Position numbers and translations under genes: made by a program | The notes under the pieces: model-generated | The model's input: only the letters and a program-made list of their open reading frames with translations | Told to the model about the DNA's origin: nothing | The model's database searches: none | In this document: positions 1-5,331 of the stretch, in pieces | Layout of the letters: every line of letters starts with the position of its first letter | Numbering within the stretch: position 1 is the first letter of the stretch | NCBI GenBank assembly: GCA_018260285.1 | Contig: JAGLBH010000070.1 | Coordinates: 1 to 8,452, forward strand | Length of the DNA: 8,452 nucleotides | Direction: 5' to 3' | From: Arthrobacter sp. | GTDB lineage: Bacteria > Actinomycetota > Actinomycetes > Actinomycetales > Micrococcaceae

Positions 1-25
1 GAACCCCCATCACACAAGGATTTTC

Positions 26-2191
26 ATGGCACCCACTGACGAACGGAGCGCCGCTCAGCCAGAGGCAGGCGAGCACTCCGCGGTCATGACGCATCGGCAG
101 ATCATGCTGGTCATGGTCGGTCTCATGTCCGGCATGTTCCTCTCCTCCCTTGACCAGACGGTTGTGGGAACGGCCATCCGCACCATCGGCGATGACCTGC
201 ACGGCCTCAACGACCAGGCCTGGGTCACCACGGCGTACCTCATCACGTCCACGATCTCCACCCCCATCTACGGCAAGCTGTCCGACATCTTCGGGCGCCG
301 CCCCCTCTACATCTTCGGCATCGCCGTCTTCCTCCTGGGCTCGCTGCTCTCGAGCTTCTCCACGTCGATGATCATGCTGGCGGCCTTCCGCGCAGTCCAG
401 GGCATCGGCGCAGGCGCGCTCATGTCCCTGCCCCTGGCGATCATGGGCGACATGCTCGCCCCCCGCGAGCGCGCCAAGTACCAGGGCTACTTCCTGGCCG
501 TCTTCGGCGTCTCCTCCGTCATCGGCCCGCTCATCGGCGGCCTGTTCTCCGGCGCTGACGAGATCCTGTTCATCGCCGGCTGGCGCTGGGTGTTCCTCAT
601 CAACGTGCCGATCGGCATCGTGGCGCTGTTCCTCGTCATCTCGTTCCTCCACCTGCCGAGCTTCGGCGTCAAGCGCGAGACCCGGGTGGACTGGTTCGGG
701 GCCTCGGCCGTCATTCTCACTCTCGTTCCGCTGCTGCTCGTGGCGGAGCAGGGGCGCACGTGGGGCTGGACGTCGTCGACCTCCCTCCTCTGCTTCGCCC
801 TCGGCGCGGTGGGCCTCGTCGCCTTCCTCATCGTGGAGACGTGCATGGGCGACGACGCGATCATCCCGCTCAAGCTCTTCCGCTCGACGACGTTCTCCAT
901 GTCCACGGTGCTGGGCTTCCTCGTGGGCTTCGCCATGTTCGGCGCCATGATGACCATCCCGCTGTACCTGCAGATCGTCACGGGCCTGACGCCCACCGAG
1001 TCCGGCTTCGCCACGCTCCCGATGATCGGCGGCCTCATGGTGGCCTCCATCATGACGGGGCAGATCGTGGCCCGCACGGGCAAGTACCGCATCTTCCCGG
1101 TGACCGGCACGGCCTCCACGGCGGTCGGCTACACGATTCTCACCTTCATGACGATCGACAAGCCGCTCTGGTTCCTCATGATCGGCATGTTCTTCATCGG
1201 GTTCGGCCTCGGCCAGCTCATGCAGAGCCTCACGCTGGCCACCCAGGGCGCGGTCGAGCCGCGGGACATGGGCGTGGCCACGAGCGCCTCGACCTTCTTC
1301 CGCCAGATCGGCGGCACGATGGGCACGGCCATTCTGCTCTCAGTGCTCTTCTCCTCGATGCCGAGCAACATCATGCACTCCATGGGCGACCAGGCCGATC
1401 TCAAGCCGGCGCTGGCCGCGGCGACCGACCCCGGCGTCGCCTCCAACCCGTCCAACAAGGGCGTCATGGACAAGCTCTGGAACCCCATCGTGGGCCCGGT
1501 GAAGACTGAGATCCAGAAGGGGCTCGACGCCGGGGCCGCCCAGGCGAAGGCCGCCGCGGACAAGGCGGTCACCCAGAAGGTGACGGCCGCTGTCCAGGAG
1601 CAGGTCGCCGCAGGGGCCATCCCGGCGGAGGCCGCCCCCGCCGTCATCAGCGAGCAGGCGGCCAAGGCCAAGCCCGCCGCAGAGAAGCAGGCGCTCGCCG
1701 CCGCCGCCGAGAAGGCCCATGCGACGGTCAAGGACGGCCGCCTCACGGTGGACTGGTCCAACGAGGCCCAGCGCTCCTACTGGGTGGACCAGGTGGCCCC
1801 GAAGATCGCCGACAAGGTCAACAGCGGCGAGTCCTCGGGCTCCGGCACTGCGGACACGAGCACGAACGACACGTCCTTCCTCAAGGGCGCCGACGCTCGC
1901 CTGACCCGCCCGTTCATGAAGGGCTTCAACGAGTCGGCCGTGTCCATCTACTGGGTGGGCCTCGGCGTGATCTCGCTGGCCTTCCTGCTCTCGCTCTTCT
2001 TCAAGGTGCCGCCGCTGCGCCAGCACTCTGCCCTCCAGCAGATGGCGAACGACAGCGCCGACGCAACGGCTGCCGCGGCAGCCCCCGAGGAAGAGGCTGC
2101 CGCTCGCGAGGAGACCGCCCGGGAGACTCCCCGCGGAGCTCCCCGGCGGGCTATCGGCGGCTCGACCCAGGTGGATCGCCCGAAGGGCTGA
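26..2191 (+). CDS. DHA2-family (14-helix) MFS multidrug efflux transporter with large Ala-rich insert
   Basis: Predicted proton-driven drug exporter of the EmrB/QacA (DHA2) branch of the major facilitator superfamily, in the cytoplasmic membrane, 721 residues. Visible family marks: the TM1 acidic motif LDQTVVGTA (residues 42-50), motif A GKLSDIFGRRP (83-93) in the TM2-TM3 loop, motif B RAVQGIGAG (122-130) in TM4, and the antiporter motif C around GVSSVIGPLIGG (161-172) in TM5. Hydrophobic segments fit 14 helices, with TM13 near 427-445 and TM14 near 640-660. The roughly 190 residues between them are far longer than the usual DHA2 loop, rich in Ala, Lys, Glu and Gln, and probably lie outside the cell. 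The C-terminal tail (from about 661) is charged and low complexity. ATG 26 is preceded by AAGGA at 16-20 with a 5-base gap. Substrate cannot be read from sequence. The promoter lies outside the window. Confidence 0.93.
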   Translation: MAPTDERSAAQPEAGEHSAVMTHRQIMLVMVGLMSGMFLSSLDQTVVGTAIRTIGDDLHGLNDQAWVTTAYLITSTISTPIYGKLSDIFGRRPLYIFGIAVFLLGSLLSSFSTSMIMLAAFRAVQGIGAGALMSLPLAIMGDMLAPRERAKYQGYFLAVFGVSSVIGPLIGGLFSGADEILFIAGWRWVFLINVPIGIVALFLVISFLHLPSFGVKRETRVDWFGASAVILTLVPLLLVAEQGRTWGWTSSTSLLCFALGAVGLVAFLIVETCMGDDAIIPLKLFRSTTFSMSTVLGFLVGFAMFGAMMTIPLYLQIVTGLTPTESGFATLPMIGGLMVASIMTGQIVARTGKYRIFPVTGTASTAVGYTILTFMTIDKPLWFLMIGMFFIGFGLGQLMQSLTLATQGAVEPRDMGVATSASTFFRQIGGTMGTAILLSVLFSSMPSNIMHSMGDQADLKPALAAATDPGVASNPSNKGVMDKLWNPIVGPVKTEIQKGLDAGAAQAKAAADKAVTQKVTAAVQEQVAAGAIPAEAAPAVISEQAAKAKPAAEKQALAAAAEKAHATVKDGRLTVDWSNEAQRSYWVDQVAPKIADKVNSGESSGSGTADTSTNDTSFLKGADARLTRPFMKGFNESAVSIYWVGLGVISLAFLLSLFFKVPPLRQHSALQQMANDSADATAAAAAPEEEAAAREETARETPRGAPRRAIGGSTQVDRPKG

Positions 2192-2210
2192 GACAGCAAG
2201 GCACCCGACA

Positions 2211-2216
2211 TAAACT
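2211..2216 (+). promoter_or_regulatory. Putative -10 box (TAAACT) for a leaderless DUF4436 mRNA
   Basis: TAAACT fits the actinobacterial TANNNT -10 consensus. Seven bases separate it from ATG 2224, so transcription would start at or next to the start codon. A weak -35 candidate, CTGAGA (2188-2193), sits at the standard 17-base distance and overlaps the stop codon of the transporter gene. No Shine-Dalgarno sequence is found at normal spacing. This is a pattern match only. Confidence 0.5.
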
Positions 2217-2223
2217 CGTGCCT

Positions 2224-3084
2224 ATGACTTCTCTGCGCTTCCCCCGACCACGACGGCTGTGGTTCCTGGGGCTCCTCCTCATCCCGCTGCTCGCGATTCC
2301 CCTCGGCCTCCTCGGCCAGGGGCGCGAGACCAGCGGGAGCGACCTGGAGACCCCCGGCACCAAGACCTCCAAAGCCCTCGTGGTCCGGGGAAGCGTGGAG
2401 AAGGTCAACCCCGTCTCCCGCACCATGGACATCCGCATCACCGTAGGCCTTCCGGATTCGCTCCAGTCCGCCGACGACGCCGATGCCCCGACTCAAGCCG
2501 TGAAGCTCTCCACCACCGCTGAGTCCGACGCCGACCTGACCTATCCCGCCGGGCGGCGCATGACGAGCCGAACCCTCCAGTTCAGCCTCGGCGAAGGGAC
2601 CGTGAGCCTCTACCCCTTCGACTCCTACGACACCTCCCTCTACTTCTGGGCCACGGCTGGCGGCAAACCAGTCCCCGTGGAGGTTCAGCTCTCCCAGGCG
2701 GATCCGCTTTTCAGCCTCTCCGGCAGCGGGACCGTGAGCGACGGCGCCACCGCCGTGACCGCCCACCTGGGCCGCGCGCAGAGCAGCCAGCTGCTCGCCG
2801 TGCTCATGATGGTCATCATGTGGGCGCTGGCCCTCTCGATCTGCGCGGCCACGGTCGTGATCCTCGCGAAAAAGTCCGGCCTCGTCTGGCCGGCGATGGG
2901 CTGGATGGCCGCCACCCTCTTCGCCCTCGCCGCGTTCCGCAACATCGCGCCCGGGGCGCCTCCCATCGGCTCGCTCTTGGACTACGGGGCATTCTTCTGG
3001 GCGGAGCTGCTCGTGGCAGGCTGCCTCACCGGCGTCGTCATCTCGGGAACCCTCGTGGAGATGAAGCCCGCCGCGCAGGAGTGA
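2224..3084 (+). CDS. DUF4436 family membrane protein
   Basis: Protein of unknown function, 286 residues from ATG 2224 (288 from an in-frame GTG at 2218). I assign DUF4436, an actinobacterial family, from overall layout and motifs. There is one N-terminal membrane segment after a basic stretch (about residues 11-31), then an extracytoplasmic domain of about 150 residues with a YPFDSY motif, then three closely spaced C-terminal hydrophobic segments. Between the last two lies a conserved-looking RNIAPGAPPIGSLLDY segment followed by FFWAE. No catalytic motif is visible. ATG 2224 is preferred because a TANNNT box lies 7 bases upstream and no ribosome binding site serves either start. It lies 32 bases after the transporter gene in the same direction, so read-through from that gene is also possible. 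Family call is from memory of the motifs; function is unknown. Confidence 0.8.
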   Translation: MTSLRFPRPRRLWFLGLLLIPLLAIPLGLLGQGRETSGSDLETPGTKTSKALVVRGSVEKVNPVSRTMDIRITVGLPDSLQSADDADAPTQAVKLSTTAESDADLTYPAGRRMTSRTLQFSLGEGTVSLYPFDSYDTSLYFWATAGGKPVPVEVQLSQADPLFSLSGSGTVSDGATAVTAHLGRAQSSQLLAVLMMVIMWALALSICAATVVILAKKSGLVWPAMGWMAATLFALAAFRNIAPGAPPIGSLLDYGAFFWAELLVAGCLTGVVISGTLVEMKPAAQE

Positions 3085-3123
3085 CGGCGAGGGCTCTGAA
3101 GTCCTCCGTGGGGAGCAGTCACT

Positions 3124-3129
3124 TAGAAT
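3124..3129 (+). promoter_or_regulatory. Putative -10 box (TAGAAT) for the small cysteine protein gene
   Basis: TAGAAT is close to the consensus TATAAT and lies 7 bases before ATG 3137, the second in-frame ATG of the gene downstream. If used, it would give a leaderless message starting at that ATG and would make ATG 3128, which overlaps the box, untranslated. No convincing -35 box is seen. Confidence 0.4.
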
Positions 3130-3490
3130 GACCGGTATGAGCAACGACGCCATGCCTACCCCAACCGGCCCCGTGAGGACTCCCCGGCCCAAGAGCACGC
3201 GGGCGCAGATCTTCATCGCGATCGGGCTCTTTCTCTTGGGCGGGAGCACTCAGCGAGTGGCGAGCCAGCCGCAGTACTCCTCGCCGACCTCGAGCGCCCC
3301 GACCGTCTCCGTGCAGGACCAGATGTGCCGCGACTACACCAACCAGGTGCTCACGCTCGCCAAGCAGGGCTACACGGCCAAGCAGATCTCGGCGGCTTTC
3401 AACGCAGCGAAGCCTGGCACCACGGACGGCGGCCTGAGCGCTTCCGTCACGTGCGCCTCCCCGGAGGAGATCCTCCAGGCGGCTCGCTAA
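3128..3490 (+). CDS. Small exported or membrane-anchored hypothetical protein with two cysteines
   Basis: 120 residues from ATG 3128, or 117 from ATG 3137; the second start is favoured if the TAGAAT box is a promoter, the first by a GGGGAG (3110-3115) 12 bases upstream. A basic, Pro-rich N-terminus (RTPRPKSTR) precedes a short hydrophobic stretch (about 26-39) and then VASQP, which could be a signal peptidase I site or a short anchor. After a Ser/Thr/Pro linker (51-60) comes a compact domain with exactly two cysteines, C67 and C109, able to form a disulfide outside the cell. The size and Cys spacing recall small secreted actinobacterial proteins such as the DUF732 type, but I do not see a firm match. 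It follows the DUF4436 gene by 43 bases, and its TAA overlaps the TAG of the convergent gene. Confidence 0.65.
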   Translation: MTGMSNDAMPTPTGPVRTPRPKSTRAQIFIAIGLFLLGGSTQRVASQPQYSSPTSSAPTVSVQDQMCRDYTNQVLTLAKQGYTAKQISAAFNAAKPGTTDGGLSASVTCASPEEILQAAR

Positions 3491-4086
3491 GAGGCGGCGA
3501 TCGGCGGGGCCGGGTAGTACTCGATGCCCTTCTGAACCTCGGCCGCCCGCTCCGGGCTGGCCAGTCGGCCCACCAGGTGCAGCGCCATGTCAATGCCGGC
3601 GGAGACCCCAGCGGCGGTGATGACGTCCCCGTCGTCCACCCACCGCGAGGACGGCTGATGCCTGACGGTCGGGTCCTGGGCTGTCAGCTCGGGGAACGCG
3701 GCGTGATGGGTGGTGGCCGGGCGGTTCGTCAGCAGCCCTGCCGCCGCATAGACGAGGGCCCCTGTGCAGACGCTGGTCATGATCGCCCCCGAGCGGTGGG
3801 CCGCGCGCAGCCATTCCAGGTGCTCTTCATCCGCGAGGCGCGTCCGCGAGCCGATGCCCCCGGGCTCGACGACGACGGCCGGCGTTCCGCAGTCCGCCCT
3901 TGCTGCGGTGGCCCCGAGGAGCAGGCCCTTGGCGCAGGTGCGCGGCTGGCCGTCGTCGGACATCATGTCCACAGTCCAGCCATCCTCGGGGAACTTCTGG
4001 GTCCAGTAGGAGAGCACTTCCCACGGGCCCACGACGTCCAGCTCTTCCGCACGGTCGAAAAGGTCAATCACGATACGCTGCGCCAT
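3487..4086 (-). CDS. DJ-1/PfpI family protein, isonitrile hydratase-like
   Basis: 199-residue cytoplasmic protein of the DJ-1/PfpI (class I glutamine amidotransferase-like) fold. The N-terminal motif ELDVVGPWEVL carries Asp17, and the nucleophile elbow SVCTGA (105-110) carries Cys107 followed by Thr108. The later segment TAAGVSAGIDMALHLV (157-172) is typical of the isonitrile hydratase/FtrA-type subgroup. In Pseudomonas isonitrile hydratase an Asp near residue 17 and a Cys-Thr pair near 101-102 are needed to convert isonitriles to N-formamides; the matching residues here support a related activity, though subfamily members differ in substrate. There is no C-terminal AraC HTH. The frame is open to 4236, but the family N-terminus (MAQRIVIDLF) begins at ATG 4086; the extra 50 residues look non-conserved. 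Convergent with the cysteine protein gene, with stop codons overlapping at 3487-3490. Confidence 0.88.
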   Translation of the reverse strand: MAQRIVIDLFDRAEELDVVGPWEVLSYWTQKFPEDGWTVDMMSDDGQPRTCAKGLLLGATAARADCGTPAVVVEPGGIGSRTRLADEEHLEWLRAAHRSGAIMTSVCTGALVYAAAGLLTNRPATTHHAAFPELTAQDPTVRHQPSSRWVDDGDVITAAGVSAGIDMALHLVGRLASPERAAEVQKGIEYYPAPPIAAS

Positions 4087-4104
4087 GCGGACAGTATGGC
4101 ATGG
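4083..4104. repeat. Inverted repeat CCATGC-N10-GCATGG over the DJ-1 gene start
   Basis: Perfect 6-base arms, CCATGC (4083-4088) and GCATGG (4099-4104), flank a 10-base spacer that contains the putative -10 box. Its position over promoter and start codon is what an operator would need, but arms this short arise easily by chance. Confidence 0.3.
4091..4096 (-). promoter_or_regulatory. Putative -10 box (TACTGT) of the DJ-1/PfpI gene
   Basis: On the minus strand TACTGT fits TANNNT and ends four bases before ATG 4086, with no Shine-Dalgarno sequence between, so a leaderless start is possible though the spacing is short. It lies inside an inverted repeat (4083-4104) that also covers the start codon. 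No good -35 is visible. Confidence 0.35.
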
Positions 4105-4143
4105 GCCCCGCCGAGGGGAATGCGCCTCGGGTGACGCAAGGCA

Positions 4144-4149
4144 TAGTGT
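4144..4149 (+). promoter_or_regulatory. Possible -10 box (TAGTGT) for the small acidic protein gene
   Basis: TAGTGT fits TANNNT and would start a transcript near 4156, leaving a leader of about 45 bases with the strong ribosome binding site. No clear -35 box accompanies it, so the call is weak. Confidence 0.3.
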
Positions 4150-4187
4150 TGAGGGAGACTCAGGAAAATCCCCTGGGATTCCGAGAA

Positions 4188-4194
4188 GAAGGAG
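4188..4194 (+). promoter_or_regulatory. Strong ribosome binding site (GAAGGAG) deciding GTG 4200
   Basis: GAAGGAG, near-perfect complement to the 16S rRNA 3' end, stands 5 bases before GTG 4200. It fixes the start of the small acidic protein although the frame is open upstream to 3900. Confidence 0.75.
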
Positions 4195-4199
4195 AAGCC

Positions 4200-4559
4200 G
4201 TGGACCAGCTTCAGAACCAGCCCGTCGAGATTTCAAACCGCCTCAATGAGGGCGAGTGGACGCAGGAGTCGGTCGACCAGCTGCTGGAGAAGTACCGCCG
4301 GGACTTCGCAGACATGGGCGCCCAGCCGGAGGAAGTGACCGCCGAAGCCGTTCCCACGGCTGACGGAGGGGTGGACGTCAAGGCTGTCTGGAACCGCCAG
4401 GGAGCGCGCTCCTTCGAGGACTTCGGGTCCCCGGCCAGCTCCAACCACGCCAACGCGGGCGCCCTCGGGGAAGCCATCCCCGAAGGGGCGACCACCGAGG
4501 GCTCGCGCGGCCTCGGCGCCGTCTACGGAGAAGCGGACCGCTCCCCCGAGAGCCTCTGA
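4200..4559 (+). CDS. Small acidic hypothetical protein (119 residues)
   Basis: Not recognised. GTG 4200 is chosen for its excellent ribosome binding site; the frame stays open for 300 bases upstream, but that part lies antisense to the DJ-1 gene and reads as a shadow. The protein is strongly acidic (22 Asp/Glu against 9 Lys/Arg), has no cysteine, signal peptide or membrane segment, and should be cytoplasmic. The first 40 residues look helical and amphipathic (around NRLNEGEWTQESVDQLLEKY); residues 40-75 hold a short VTAEAVPTADGGVDVKAVW stretch that could be a beta hairpin; the last 45 residues are Gly/Ala/Glu-rich and probably disordered. It is divergent from the DJ-1 gene and ends just before a strong hairpin. 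The 5' leader holds a possible -10 (TAGTGT, 4144-4149). Confidence 0.7.
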   Translation: MDQLQNQPVEISNRLNEGEWTQESVDQLLEKYRRDFADMGAQPEEVTAEAVPTADGGVDVKAVWNRQGARSFEDFGSPASSNHANAGALGEAIPEGATTEGSRGLGAVYGEADRSPESL

Positions 4560-4579
4560 CCCGGCCCGAAAACGGAGAA

Positions 4580-4603
4580 GGGCCGGGCAGTCACGCCCGG
4601 CCC
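4580..4603. terminator. GC-rich hairpin between convergent genes, likely bidirectional terminator
   Basis: GGGCCGGGC (4580-4588) pairs perfectly with GCCCGGCCC (4595-4603) around a 6-base loop. It lies 20 bases after the stop of the acidic protein gene and 40 bases after that of the minus-strand Roadblock gene. There is no T run on the + side; on the minus side CCGTTTTC follows, a weak T tract. CCGGCCC at 4561-4567 can instead pair with 4580-4586, giving a competing hairpin. Confidence 0.65.
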
Positions 4604-4643
4604 CTCCCCCGCCCAGCCACAGAGGCCGGCGGGAAACTCAGTG

Positions 4644-5015
4644 CTAGTTCTTCAGCGCTGCGACGTTGCGGTTCACTGCGGAGCGCAGGAGTGCAAGGTT
4701 TGTGCCCTCGCGGGATGCCGCAAGGTAGAGGAAGGTCGACGAGTCAAGCATCTTGATGAGGTGCAGCTGGTCGCCGAGCGTCAGGAGCATATCCTCGAGC
4801 TCGCTCTGGATGTTGAGGACGCGGATGGTCTTGTTCTTCGCCTTGACCATTTCGCTGTTGTAGGCAGAGGCAACCTCAAGGTCGAAAGCCGGAGCGGTGG
4901 ACTTGGAGGCAAGCGGCATACCGGTCTCGAGGTCGACGACGGAAGCGCCGAGCATCCCCGAGATATCCGCCTGGATGTTTTCGATCAGCTGGTTCATTTC
5001 GGCCTGAGTAGCCAT
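4644..5015 (-). CDS. Roadblock/LC7-domain protein (short, single domain)
   Basis: 123-residue cytoplasmic protein that is essentially one Roadblock/LC7 domain, the dimer-forming fold of MglB, CvnB and dynein light chain 7, whose bacterial members regulate or act as GAPs for small Ras-like GTPases. Visible order: N-terminal helix (about 4-19), the strand-turn-strand GASVVDLETGMPLAS (23-37) typical of the family, a long central helix (45-60), then strands through TIRVLNIQ, DMLLTLGDQLHLIKML and STFLYLAAS, and a final helix (about 105-121). ATG 5015 is chosen because the domain begins at once and GAGG stands 5 bases upstream; the frame is open to 5177 but that part is unlike the family. It is divergent from a GTPase gene, the likely partner, across a 316-base gap, and convergent with the acidic protein gene. 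Confidence 0.87.
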   Translation of the reverse strand: MATQAEMNQLIENIQADISGMLGASVVDLETGMPLASKSTAPAFDLEVASAYNSEMVKAKNKTIRVLNIQSELEDMLLTLGDQLHLIKMLDSSTFLYLAASREGTNLALLRSAVNRNVAALKN

Positions 5016-5020
5016 GTTTT

Positions 5021-5024
5021 CCTC
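5021..5024 (-). promoter_or_regulatory. Ribosome binding site (GAGG) deciding ATG 5015
   Basis: On the minus strand GAGG, within AAAGAGGA, is 5 bases before ATG 5015. It supports this start over the upstream in-frame ATGs at 5177 and nearby. Confidence 0.65.
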
Positions 5025-5216
5025 TTTCTGTGGGTGCAGGGGCGGCAGAGCGGGGATGAGAAGGGGCTCCGACGCCTGGGCAGACTGCCGGTGCTGGACA
5101 TCCCTGGGAACACTGATGGAGGCCATGTCTAGAACGGCCTCGTTCGGAGCTGGCATCCCATGCGCATGAAGATTCACCGGATTCGCTAGGTTTCTTGATA
5201 GTCTGCGATTCGTACA

Positions 5217-5229
5217 TTACATGTTGTAA
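5217..5229. repeat. Palindrome TTACA-TGT-TGTAA, candidate operator
   Basis: Perfect 5-base arms around a 3-base centre, inside the AT-rich part of the divergent gap and overlapping candidate -10 boxes for both directions. A dimeric regulator could control both genes from here. The regulator is unknown and the arms are short. Confidence 0.4.
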
Positions 5230-5320
5230 GGCAACCGAAATATAGCCCTGGCCCCCGCCGGGCTCCTGCCTGAAAAGCCAGTCGCCTTCATATCGTGGCG
5301 AAGTGCCATCCCCCAACATC

Positions 5321-5326
5321 TAAGGT
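5321..5326 (+). promoter_or_regulatory. TAAGGT: either -10 box or ribosome binding site of the GTPase gene
   Basis: TAAGGT fits TANNNT and ends 5 bases before GTG 5332, which would give a leaderless or nearly leaderless message. The overlapping AAGGTG (5322-5327) is also one mismatch from AAGGAG, at 4 bases from the start codon. Sequence cannot tell the two readings apart. Confidence 0.4.
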
Positions 5327-5331
5327 GCCCT

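Larger units (their letters stand above)
5016..5331. promoter_or_regulatory. 316-base divergent regulatory gap between Roadblock and GTPase genes
   Basis: No convincing gene is seen here. The part nearest the Roadblock gene (5016-5180) is GC-rich and would be a long 5' leader of that gene; an in-frame extension of 54 residues through it lacks any family resemblance. The stretch 5185-5247 is visibly richer in A and T than everything around it and probably holds the promoters. Candidates are, on the + strand, TTGATA (5195-5200) 17 bases before TACATG (5218-5223); on the minus strand, TAATGT (5214-5219) and TATATT (5239-5244), neither with a good -35. A palindrome sits at 5217-5229. Confidence 0.5.

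Noticed and set aside
1340..2026. 228-codon minus-strand open frame inside the transporter gene
   Set aside because: Antisense to the Ala-rich insert; Gly/Leu/Arg-rich repeated pattern is the mirror of Ala/Lys codons, not a real protein.
1948..3249. 433-codon minus-strand open frame across the transporter end and DUF4436 gene
   Set aside because: It crosses two well-supported plus-strand genes and an intergenic gap, has Gly/Glu/His-rich shadow composition, and shows no domain. High-GC DNA keeps such frames open.
3900..4199. Upstream in-frame extension of the acidic protein
   Set aside because: Antisense to the DJ-1 gene and Arg/Gly-rich; the strong ribosome binding site at 4188-4194 fixes the start at 4200.
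4087..4236. 50-codon N-terminal extension of the DJ-1/PfpI protein
   Set aside because: The family fold starts at ATG 4086, the extension covers the divergent promoter gap and the start of the acidic gene, and it has no signal peptide that fits.
4876..5319. 147-codon minus-strand frame through the divergent gap into the short Roadblock gene
   Set aside because: Overlaps the Roadblock domain in another frame, no ribosome binding site or recognisable domain, composition of a chance frame.
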